Origin: Holothuria scabra
Taxonomy: Eukaryota > Echinodermata > Holothuroidea > Aspidochirotida > Holothuriidae
Direction: 5' to 3'
DNA: 64,000 nucleotides
Assembly: GCA_037179385.1 (NCBI GenBank)
Contig: CM074193.1
Location: 42,750,846-42,814,845, forward strand
The notes beneath the pieces were generated by a model, which had not been told where the DNA came from, searched no databases, and saw only the letters and a list, made by a program, of their open reading frames with translations. Shown piece after piece: positions 47,261 to 58,600 of the stretch (position 1 is the stretch's first letter; each line of letters begins with the position of its first letter). Position numbers and translations under genes: made by a program.

Positions 47261-50200
47261 TGTGATTCTCTTGGAAATTGATGAAGCCTGAAATCCTCAT
47301 TCCTGCCTGCCTGAATACCTGCGCACCACCTTCATATGGTGTATTCGTAAGTGTGCAGAAAATTTTGAAAAACCGCAACCCCTCAGAGAGCCGGAAACGG
47401 CATTTCGAAGTCTGTTTTTGCGATATTTCCATTTGGAGCGCATGGAAATTATTGCCTTTCTTGTCAAAAGTCACATTTTGACTACAGAAGACACATCGCT
47501 TTTTGAAAATCTCAAATCTAAGTTGGGAGGGACCACACGGGGAGAACGACCCTCACCGGCACCCTTGAAGTACGTGTACCCTGGACTCCACCCTATGAAC
47601 CTGGCGGTTCGCGCTTTCTGGCGCCTCCGGCGCCGTGAGTGGGGCCTAATAGTTCCCCCTGCAAAATTGTTGTGCCCCAGTACCCCCCCCCCCCCAAATG
47701 GTGGCGACACTGATGCACAGCTTGTTTAGTAACGTGTTATACTATAGTACGCTTGTGCTTGTAGTACGTAGTGGAAACTGTTACTAAGTAGAATCAGGGA
47801 GTTGTTACTTGGACAAATAACAGCTCCGTCCCTGATGGACACTGAACTAGATTCAACCGAACAACAATTAGTAACGTAGGTCGGCGGGCTGCAGTTCGAA
47901 TTTGAAAAATTGGCAAAGAACTACACTGCATCTGGAAGGTCCCCCACACTTTAATTCAACTGCAAATATTTTACTATTCGAAACATTCAACCAATTTGAA
48001 GTTCCATTCAGCCGCGCTGACTCTCTTCAAGTAGTCCCGCGGCTCGGTTCTAACGTTACTGTACCTGTAACAGAGATTTACCTCCACTAATCAGGTTTAC
48101 TATTTCTGGGTACCAACATGAAGCATATTAGCACCATGCAATGGTGTAGCCCGGAGGTTATGGGGAACCCCACCTCCCCCCCCCCCTTGGTAAAAAGTTA
48201 CAGATGAAATATTAAAATCATTTCTTAAAATTTCAGGAGATACATTCAATTCAAACCTACATCACCATCATGCCTGCAGCACCTTGTGTATGTAACCCAC
48301 CCATCATAAGGCAAAGTTTTCCTACGGGGAGACCAGAAGACCGCCCCTCTTCAATTCCTCCCCCAGGATTTCGGTCACTGATATCATCCAACCATCTCCT
48401 CACCCCACCCTCACATAAAATTGTAGTTTCACGGCCGTCCTCCATAATAAACCAACATTCATTTTTCTCGGACAAGAAAAATATTTCAATTAGGAGATGA
48501 GACAAGCAACTGAAACCTCACTTGTAGGGTAATTGGTGGGAACGGGAGCCTAGAAATAAACAGTGGGTTAGTAACTTTCAGACCAATTCCACCGACCGAC
48601 GGGATTTGATTTTAGGCTGGAGATGGATGAGTGAAAAAACTTTGGCGGAATTTCGTCAAACGACGTCGGATGATAGCCAGGGGCGACCTCAGACCCCTCT
48701 TCCCCCCGTAGTGGGTCTCACGTCGGAAGCTCGGATATTAACAAATTAATTACATTAAATTTAAATAGGTAGGCGGTGGCATTATCTCCATGATGCTACG
48801 TAGGCGGCCCGTTGTCTCAAGTTTTGATTTTTTTATGCGTTCTTAACGAATGTCCTGTCTTTTAATTAGACAGGTAGCATCTTTATGCTATGGGGTGGGA
48901 CTAAAGACCGCAGATACCTTTAAGTACTGCTCTGTTAGGTTTCTAAAACCTACATCACTGGCAGGCATTTAGAGGGAACTAAAAGGCCCGACCGGACAAT
49001 GTACACTGACGGGGCGGGATAGCTAAGGAAGGAGTGGCAAAAAATTTTCGGGAGAACTGTTAAATGTCTAACTTTAAAAGGTATGAAGCCAGTGGCGTTG
49101 GAAGCAAATTGAGAGTAGGGGGGAGGAATGATTTTGGACCATGCACTTCACCAGTACCCCATTGACCAAAATGTACATTTTTAAAGCTAAACTTTTTCGC
49201 TTTTCTACCAGCAAGAACATTTTTTTAATTAAAAAAAATTTCTTTAATGTGAACACTAGGAAAGTAATTTGCGGCGCGCGAATGAATATGGAGCTTGTAT
49301 TGCAGAAAATAGATTAGATTTTTGGGTTTCCTGTAAGTGGTAAGTAAATTTTAATATTGAGGGGACTATCGAAGAATCTACGTTTCATTTAGGCATACAG
49401 CTGAGATGATAACATGTCGACCAAAGACTGATCGTTGTTGTTACATAATGTTATCTTAGAATGCGGATTGAGGCTTCTCGGCGACATTCAAAAAGCTCCC
49501 GAAACTTCTCCTTTTCAGACAAAATATTTGAAACTTAGAGGTCTATAGTGAAGAAAATTTAGTAGGAAAACGGCACTGCAGAGGCCCGGAAAAGCTTACA
49601 ACTGACTGCTTTATGAGCTACCAATTCATTGAGGGTTGCAATAAAGAGAGCGCCGAGCGCACGGAAAATTTTGCCTTTTTTAAAACTAATAGTTACAAAT
49701 ATGGAGCTCTCCTTAAGAAGAATTCGGAATTTTCAAGGAAAATTTGGGAAAACCGCACTGTATTTGACTGGTGTCTCAAATGGCAAATTTTCAAATTTTC
49801 ACTTTTTCGAGCCAGGGCACAATCGCCCTCTCCCTCCTGTAGATACGTCACTGCTCTTCAAAGTTGCATATCTGCAATTTTGAACATAACATTTTGACAC
49901 TTCACTAGCTAAAGAACCCATTTAAACAGAGAAATCAACTGACAGGGTTGAATGGTGTCTGATGATAGTTGTTTATGACAGCATTTGGGTACGGTAGGCC
50001 AATAGTTCCCTGCCTGGTCTTGCTCGAAAGCCTTGCTCGAAAGACTATCTTCATTTTTCGCGGAGCGCACAGAACATTTTAAAAATTCGCGACCCATCGG
50101 ACAGTTGAAAATGGCATTTCTTGTAAGTAGTGGCTGGCTAAGTTTTCCGATTTTTCTTTCAAGTGTGATCACCACTTTATCAGGGAAGTTTTCGGCCCTT

Positions 50201-51169
50201 TAAATATGTAGATATGGAGCTTGTAGTTTGACTGGGTTTTACTCCCCCAGTTTCCAACCTATTGGTTTAAGTCTAGCCGGACACGGCATTTTTTTTTCAG
50301 TTGTGGCTCACAGGACTGGAGCTGGTATTAAAGAAAGCTTTGGATTCTGGGTTTGCTGTGAGGAAATAAAAAGAGTTGGAGGATTACCGAAGAATCTGCA
50401 CTTCCTTCATATATTGGTGGCAACTCTGAGAATGATTGCATTTTCTTAAGTCGTCCCGACTCTCTGGCAAAGTGCCGTTCGGCTAAACCAAACTATAAAC
50501 TGTTTCCCGAAGAAGCTAGATTGCATGACGACTGAATCAAGTTGCTACACATGTTATCTAAGGCCTACGAACTGACACTATTCGAGGACATTTCAAAAGT
50601 TTCTCAAACTTTGTTGCCCTTTTTAGACGAAATATTTGAAAATCAAGAGCTTTCATTTAAGAAAATTTGGACTTCTGTATAAGACAGTTTCCAAAAATAG
50701 CAATATTAGCTGGCGGTGTCTCATGATGATGTGGTGTCACATATGGTGAATATCCGATTTTGTCATTTCCAGAGCTCGTGAAAGTTTACCAAACTGATTT
50801 ATGAACGAGAATCAATTTCCAGCCAAGCTACATATTGCATTATTTGCGGCGCGCGAAGTGCGCTGTAAATTTTCCTTTCTTTTTGAGATTTTGAGAAATG
50901 AAAAAGGGAAAAAGCATGCTTCCGCCCCCTCATTTTTCACTTGGGGATATCGCCCCAAGCCCCCCCCCCCCCCCCGCTTCCTACCCCTGTGTTTGAAGCT
51001 AATGCATGGCGACGTAAAGTTCTGGGGGTAAAAAATTTATCTACTACCCATTGCCATAAAAAGCCCCTGCCTCAGTGGAATTTTACATCTTAATTATCCT
51101 CGGAAGTAAATTAAACTAGTGCCACCAGAAGGACAGGTGACCGCTCAAGGATTTCAAAATTGGAGGCTG

Positions 51170-51275
51170 GGGGCAAGGAAATGTTGCGAGCAGAAACTGA
51201 ACTTGAAGTAAGCAGGTTTGATGTCATGGATTCACATTGTTGGCTAATGTTTTGTTTATCTTTTATTTTTCTTCC
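51170..51275 (+). repeat. Dispersed repeat family J
   Basis: GAACTTGAAGTAAGCAGG followed by ATGTCAT and CACATTGTTGG. Related copies are at 51430-51520 (reverse), 55760-55860 and 56640-56735. Confidence 0.55.
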
Positions 51276-51806
51276 TGTTAGTTTAACCTTCAATTGATTA
51301 GGGATGTTATCTTGCCCTCAAGGCACATGAAGGTCTTAAAATCCCATTGATGAACCAATAGTATTTATATATAAACGTACTGTCGCATAACATTAGTGGT
51401 AAATTAAAAATAAATACAAACCATTGGCCGACAATATGAAGCCACGACATCACGCCTGCTTACTCCAAGTTCATTTTATGTAGAAAATTTGCCACATTCA
51501 ATCGCTGATATCCCGAGAACCAGACATGGGAAATGAGTAAAGCTTTCACAAGAATGCTTAGAATATGTTCCTCTTTAACATATTAAAAATAAATTGTGGC
51601 TTTGGAATATTCTTAACCTGCATGATATTCAGTTTCCCCAACAAACTACAAGTCGGCCCGTCGAACTATTTGATTTTGGTCATGAGAAGGTGAGATTGTC
51701 AATAAAAATCCCTAGATCTGTCATAAAATCACCATTTTTCTTCAATATAAGCTTCAGAATTACGAATATTTGTTAAAAATGGCAAAAGACTTTCAATAAA
51801 TTTCCA

Positions 51807-52238
51807 ATGATGGTGGAAAGTCTGGAAAATAAAAAACCCAATCTAACTAAAATTACCCATACATTTTACTTTTATATTTTACCCAGTCCCGACCCTCTTG
51901 CAAAGGGCCGTTCGGCCAAACCAAAACTTTCACTGCCTCCCGAAGAAATTACTACGTCCACTGAGTTATCGGGAAAGCTGATCCATGCAGCACATAAGTG
52001 GTGGGCAAAAGTACGAAGCAGAATGGGATCAACTACATTTGATGAATGGAGATCCACGTATAGTTGCTGCTGTAATCATCAACGACTTGCGCAGAGTCGG
52101 GCCTTTAAAGTCGGGGGAAAATGCGAGATTTGCGATTTCGTTAATTTGGTTAGGAAAAGCTACAGTATCCCAAAAGAAATAGGTAAAACGAGTGATCTGG
52201 ATAACAGCCACATGCTAGCTATGATAGGGAAAAGATGA
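51807..52238 (+). CDS. Hypothetical 143-codon open frame, doubtful
   Basis: The longest unexplained open frame in the intergenic block. Its PDPLAKGRSAKP segment is echoed by PDSLAKCRSAKP in the same relative frame at 50455-50490, so it belongs to a repeated DNA element. The rest contains several Trp and Cys residues but no motif I recognise. No splice partners are evident. It may be a fragment of a transposon protein or a non-coding repeat. Confidence 0.25.
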   Translation: MMVESLENKKPNLTKITHTFYFYILPSPDPLAKGRSAKPKLSLPPEEITTSTELSGKLIHAAHKWWAKVRSRMGSTTFDEWRSTYSCCCNHQRLAQSRAFKVGGKCEICDFVNLVRKSYSIPKEIGKTSDLDNSHMLAMIGKR

Positions 52239-53099
52239 ATTCAGATGGCAGGCGGTCGTGGCTAAGAAAGGAGAGAGAGAGATGGATTCTTCATTACTTT
52301 TGGGGAAAAACAATAGAACACTTGGCCGCACGCATTAAAATTCGTCCCTAGGGGAAGGGTGGATGATGGATGGGGGAAGGGTGGGTGAGGGTGATAATGG
52401 GCAAAATAGGTACGGGAATGGTGAGAGAAATTATTTGTAATTATTTTTGAAATTTGATATTTTATTTAGAAAACGTACAAATCCATTGTTTCTTTCTTTT
52501 TTTGTGTGTGTCTTCCAATTGTTATACACATAGTTATATTAGCCGTCAATAGAGAAAGAATAGCTACTGATGAGACTACCTGTTCAGAAGGTGTCATTGC
52601 TCGTGGAGGTGGACAGGGATATGACAGCATCGTAATCATCCTTCAAGTCGTTGATTCAGGCTGATGCATTTGTCTCGCTGGTCCATTCCAAAATCCTACT
52701 GTTTTTCCTCATTTGCATACTTGCATACCAAATTAGGTCCGTACCACATCTACAGGATGTCGAGTAATAAAGTAACCATCTACAGTAGTACCCTTTAGAA
52801 GGATGCATTTACCAGTTAGTAAAGATCCCCACCTGTACTAGAAAAGATCTGATATAAATGGTAATTATAAGTTACACTAGCTTCTAATCTAGTGCAACAA
52901 ACCTTTTATTATTTTTTTGAATAAAAGAGGGGTGACATGATTTGTTCCAATAAGGTTTCGGAGTAAGAGTTCAATGACGCTGGGTGAAGGAAGTGGGTGG
53001 AGCAACAGTAGAATGAACATAACTTGGTCATTTTTTGCCCAAATTTCATAATTGTGATGTCGTATAGGAGAAGATATTGGAAAAGATGTGACATAAATA

Positions 53100-53450
53100 A
53101 TAATTATTTGATGCGTGAGTTGGATGTATTGAGTAGACAATCTCTATCTATTTTCGTGGAGGTCAAAGGTAACTTGGTTGGGGTCACGAGAGGTCAAATG
53201 ATATAACTTCCCTAGAAATTCTTGTAAATGGGGTATTGGTGTGTGGGTTGGCCATATTGAGTAGATAATCCTTATTGCTTTTGGTGAAGGTCTGCAGTCA
53301 TTTGGGGTCACGAGAGGTCAAAATGTCAAACCTTGTAAACACGATATCTCAAGAAAGGTACATGTGACTTTGCTCATTCAGTGCGGGTCAGCCATATTGA
53401 GTAGATGATATCTATCGATTTGGGTCATGAGAGGTCAAACAATAGTTGCC
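53100..53450. repeat. Distant relative of the family C unit, opposite orientation
   Basis: Three units contain GGGTCACGAGAGGTCAAA or a variant, ATTGAGTAGA and GATATCT. AGGTCAAAGG occurs at ~53160. It shares the GGTCA-rich theme but is too diverged to align as the same family with certainty. Confidence 0.4.
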
Positions 53451-53924
53451 GTATTTTTCCATGAAATTCAGAATTATTTGATTAAGTAAATTATCTTAAA
53501 AAACTTATCCGTAAAATACAATTAACCATTCCGTTTTGAATTTTTGTTTTATTTTCATTTCAGTATTATATGCACAAAATCGGGGATGTATCCAAAGCAG
53601 TAAATTAGAAGTAAAGATTATTCAAATGATTAGGAGGCTGTAGCAGGTAATTGGTAGGTTAAAGAAGCGGTCTCGTGGTGGGACCATTCATGGAATCGGT
53701 TGCCAAGGCGACATTAAAACAAGTGTTGACGTCGTTCCACTGGTATTCGGAAGACATTGAAAGTACTGCGAGAAAAGTAAAACAGAGGACTCCTTAAAGT
53801 GGCATATTGAGTTGGATCTTGAAATTCACCAAACTTTTCTTACCGTGTAGCTTCTATTTCCTATTTCTTTTACCGTACTAATGACAAATGGTCAGACTCG
53901 ACAATTCCAGATCTTACATACAAA

Positions 53925-54380
53925 CAGTGGCGTAGGTAGAGTAAGAGTTCAAGGGGGGCAAGTTGCCCCGGGGCCCGGGCTAGGGGGCGCCAGATCGTGA
54001 TCACTTTAAAAAATGTTGGACCTACCATTTGCATTGATATAGCAATTTCATCTTTTAACAAAATAATTTAGTAATATTGACACAATTAAATGTCAATCTA
54101 AACTAGAGAAGGTGCAAATGAACGCCTAAATCGGCAACAGCTCATCGTCATTTAAGTAAATAAATCAAGTAAAGTACATAATTCAAGTAAATCAAAACGT
54201 TGTCTGTGGTTTAAAACATGAATAATGCAATCATTGAAGTCCTTTGGGTCAGACTTTAACATTTGTTCTATTTAAGATCTTAAGTGGTGTAAGTATTCAT
54301 AAGATACCCTCCGAAGATGGGGGTAGGGGCGCCAATTTCGTTTCTTGCCCCGGGCGCCAAAACCCCTAGCTACGCCCCTG
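53925..54380. mobile_element. hAT-type MITE with perfect 8-bp target duplication
   Basis: The ends CAGTGGCGTAGGTAG and CTAGCTACGCCCCTG are inverse. CATACAAA flanks both sides (53917-53924 and 54381-54388). GGGGCAAG-TTGCCCCGG-type inner repeats strengthen the foldback. 456 bp, no coding capacity. Confidence 0.9.
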
Positions 54381-55171
54381 CATACAAACTAATATCCCAT
54401 GACTGAATAATTATAATAACTCCATTTTTAAAATATGTATTTCCATATGCATTTTAAATTACGTGCCAACCGTTACAAACTAGAACACAAACAAATTTAA
54501 CATTTTAAATGTTTGCTTAGCTTTTTTATGTGAAACATCACTTGTTATGCTTAGAGTAAGCAATGCCATTTGGTTGTTTCCCCCAACACTCTCGCAAAAG
54601 TATCGATGGCAACGCAATATATCCTTTGAATCCAATATCTTCTTGTTCAAAAGGCCATCTGCAGGATATATATAGTCCTAGTTGTCTTATACAAGCAAAC
54701 ATAATTAAATTCTGAATCAGGCAAATCTTCTTGATCTCCTTAAGTCACGTTAATATATAAAAAATGCACGGTGTTAAAACTGTTCAGATGAAATGTAAAT
54801 TTGGCAAATCAAAGTTGACAGGGAATGAGCAGGACAATTTTAGAGATTTCCCCTCAGTTCTGCCTCAAGACTTCAAAGCTTATTTCACGACATAACTTTT
54901 CCAGACAAACTAACCGATTAGTTAGCAATCTGAAAAATTCAACTGTTACAGAGTTTATGTCACATGTTTTAAAACGGACCATTGGTAAATTTACTATATT
55001 AGAATATCTGGTGTATCATTTTGTTAGTGGGTCACTCCATTTTCCCTGTCACATGTCAAATAGTGCATACCGTAGGTATAAGCCTGCCTGTTATGATTTA
55101 TCTGATTTTTACCATGGCCCTCTTTAATATAATGCATACCAGTTTACCTTGGCCCCAATTTTTGTGAATTT

Positions 55172-55615
55172 CTAACCACTCGATATGTTGCTATCAAACT
55201 TGCCTTCTGTTTGCTGCCCTTTTCCAGTGGTCCGTCTGTGCCATTCCAATAGTTCCATGGGGGGTGTGTTGAGAAGCGTTTCTGAACTAGATGACGATAA
55301 TACTTCATGGATTGATGTTAAAGATGACGCAGGGGTGACAAAAATCTCGTCCTCTGATTGGTCGAGACTGGTACCAACATCATCGACTGGATAATTTGAT
55401 TGGGCGAGACTGTTACAAGTGCCATTGACATGCAATTTTGATTGGTTGAGTCTGTTGACAACAGCCTCCTTCGAGAAAAGTTGTTTCCCATAGTCAGAGG
55501 GACTCTTCTTTCTTTCTTTTATTCGTCTTGCTATGACGTCATCCCAACTGTCAAGATTTAAATGGAGCAATTCCTCCGGGGTGCGGGTTTGTGTCTTTGG
55601 TTCATCGACTGGTTT
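55172..55615 (-). CDS. Unrecognised gene, exon 6 (terminal)
   Basis: Acceptor CTCTTTCAG. It encodes 147 residues, including TPEELLHLNLDSWDDVIARR and IKERKKSPSDYGKQLF. An NRLNQSKL/NSLAQSNYP/TSLDQSED triple is followed by a Ser-rich tail ending in ISSG and TAG. ATTAAA on the minus strand at 55128-55123 is a candidate poly(A) signal. Confidence 0.75.
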   Translation of the reverse strand, partial: KPVDEPKTQTRTPEELLHLNLDSWDDVIARRIKERKKSPSDYGKQLFSKEAVVNRLNQSKLHVNGTCNSLAQSNYPVDDVGTSLDQSEDEIFVTPASSLTSIHEVLSSSSSETLLNTPPMELLEWHRRTTGKGQQTEGKFDSNISSG

Positions 55616-58600
55616 CTGAAAGAGGAACGATCGACAGAATACTAAAAAATAGTCCAGAAGAAAATATGTTTGATATTCTAAAGTCGAACATTTTCAAAGC
55701 ATGCTGGTGGAACTTTCACTCATTTTGCATGTTCTGATCTCGAGTTATTAGCAATTGAAGTTAACACATTTTCTGTAAAAAGTGAACTCGAAACAAGCAG
55801 GTGTGGTGTCATATGCATTCTCATTGTTGGTCAATAAGTTGTCTTTCTTTATATTTTTGACATAATCTATCACATAAAAGTAAAAGAAAATCCTGCTGAT
55901 CAATATCCGAATTTTTGTTTTCAAACATTTTGTAAAGAAGAAACACAGTCACAAGTTTTTGTTGTTTTCAACATACCGTAAAGTCGGTGCTTAGCATCTC
56001 CCGAATTTCCCCCACTAACTGGACATCACTTGGAGTGTTAGCGGGGGTGCCGTCTCTCTTGAAAACAGACAGGCACTTCGTTAGTAGGATTTCCAGTCTC
56101 CTGTTCCACTACTTAATTAAAAAACATAAAAAGAGAAATACTGGAACAATTACTCCATTCACCAATTAGTTTCTCTGCAAGACATAAGAGGTCTTACGTT
56201 AATGTCCTAGTGAAAGAAGGGTTAAAGGTCACATCAAGGTTTGAAATGTTAGATAGGAACTTAAAGAGCCAATCCTCTCACCCCAAACTACACCTCTTGT
56301 TTGGGGTATAGACACCTTCCACTGGCCCAGCTTTTTGATTGTCTGTTAATTCAAACCATGCGGATTACCAAAGCTTATGTTACACAGCGTGAACTGTACT
56401 GAGAGTGTTTCTGGTTATAAACATAAGGCTTTTCTATACTCACCCTGAAGCAATAAACTGAGATTGTGACTGGATAAGGATTATTGTCAGACGATTGGGG
56501 TGCAGGGGCTTAAGTAAGAAGGTTTAGGAGAATTGGTGCTGTTTGTGATGAGAGAACTGGGCCTTTAAATCTAAGCATTTCGGTGAAATTTGCCTTGAAA
56601 CCAGATAGTAGATAGATAGTTCTCAAGATATGAACAGATAAAATTGTCACATTTTCGGCAAAAGGTGAACTTGAAGAAAGCACATATGACATCATATACC
56701 CACATTAATGGGCAGTGTTTTGCTTTTCTTTAATTTTAACAACCAGTTTTCTCCTCAACAATCCCATATTTATCAAAATGTGATTGCATAAAATGGCGTA
56801 CGGAACTTTAAAAACTTTGCATTCCCCACAGGGAGGTTCTATTCCTTAGTATTATCAAGGTCAACACAGCAATATGAAAAGGGAAATGAAGCATTCCTTG
56901 TCAATGTGAAAAAGTGATATAATGCTGCTGCCCTCAAATTCACTCTGGAACACAAATTTAGAGGACATTTCGAAAAATATATGTCTGACTTAAATGAAAG
57001 TTTCACCACTGTGTAGATTTAGTTTCTTTCACACATTTGAAGATTACTTTTTGCTGGAACTTCCCCTTTAGAAAGAAATATAAGAATAAAATAACAGATG
57101 ATAACAAGTTTTGGCCAGTCTTTTGGAAGTATTTTTTTACAGGGTGGCATTGGATGATCCATGACAACCGAGCTTCTTTGAGAGAGGTATCGACCCGTTT
57201 TTAAGAAAAACAGCTTTTCGACCGCTTTTTGGTGACGCTGAAGTGAAAAAACGGACGAATATTCCTTGTCCGCGTGACCTTAGCCTAATTTTAAATTTTC
57301 GTAAAACGAATTCTAAATTTTTGTAAACGATTTTTTCATTGACATTGGGTTATTTTCCTTTTCGATAGCTGTGGTTCGCCCCAATAGGACTGTTCCTTGT
57401 TTTTATTAGATCACGTTACAAGACAAAAAGAGCCAATCATTAACTACGATAGGCATAGTTCAGATAAATGAAACTTCTATATCCCCCCCCCCCCCCATTG
57501 AAAGAAGGCTATTGAGGCATATTGCGTTAAGACCTTTAAAGTTATAGAAACCCATACTCACAATAGGACTCGGACGTGTCTGTGTGTAATAAACGAGCAC
57601 TAATTACTAGCCAGAATTTTATCAATGGGATAGTATATATTCTTTCATAAAATGAACTTAATTTCTTTGTTGTGTAGGAGGGCAGTGCAAACCTGGCAGG
57701 AACTATCGTACTGGAGGCTACCGTTGCGTTGTTCTTGCTGCATATTTTTCAAAAGATGTGACGTAGCTCCCTGTAAGCTTGAGATATTGGTGGCGCTATT
57801 GCATGCTTGTCGGTCTGTTGAAGACGTTTCTTCGTTTTGCGTGAATGGGGACGTGGTCTTCTTTTCCCAGAGAGGATTGAGTCTTCGTCTATGATAGGAA
57901 AAAAGAGTAGTTTACATCCTTTATAATGGCATAACTTTACTAAGAGTATCACCTTGTGGTCTTGTTTATTTACCCTGAAGCAATATACTTAGATTGTGTC
58001 TGGATGAAGATGGGTTGTAGAATGGTTGTGGGTGGGACTTGACTAATTAGGTTAGGAAAACTGGAACTGTTTGGGGCGAGTGGTTCGAGCAAAATGTGAC
58101 AAATGTGTGACAACAGAGTGCATTTTTGGTCTTTAGTGTTGTCGCTGATAAGGTGATAGTTTGCCTCGCTACCACCTTGCCATGTATTTCCCAAAACTTG
58201 CCACCACCAGCAGCCTGTATTGTACCGAAAAAGGTTTACACTATTATCGTACTTTCACCTATGCTATATAGTGTTTCGGTATGAATTGTTTGAGTTTGAG
58301 GCACACCACCCCCCCCCCCAAAAAAAAAAATAATAATATTGAATATTCTATTCAAATCCTTTTTTATTGCTCTCACGGGCAGTTGATGTTACCTTTTGTC
58401 GTCGTTTTCCATTGAAGCCTCCGTAGCAGTCAGCTGTTTAATAATCTCATTCAACTTTTCGATAAACTCCTGCGATTCATCTGGCAGGGTTGGTACTTTC
58501 GTCTTTCGCCTTGCAGGAATGGCTGGTATCTTCCTTTCCTGCCAAAGTGCTAAAATGTAATTTTGTTAGGTTAGAAATCCTAATAAACTTACAGGAATAA

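Larger units (their letters stand above)
44480..51000. repeat. Intergenic block of reiterated transposon debris
   Basis: Variants of one motif chain recur near 44579, 45055, 45280, 47318, 49645, 50055 and 50840: CGGAGCGC, then AGAAAATTTT, then a CCTCAGA-like and CCGGAAAT-GGCATTT segment. GTGGCG/CGCCACTG ends and long G or C runs are scattered among them. No gene is seen in either strand. Confidence 0.55.

Noticed and set aside
54825..55127. 100-codon plus-strand frame
   Set aside because: No recognisable motif or splice context; it lies antisense to the 3' flank of the unrecognised gene.
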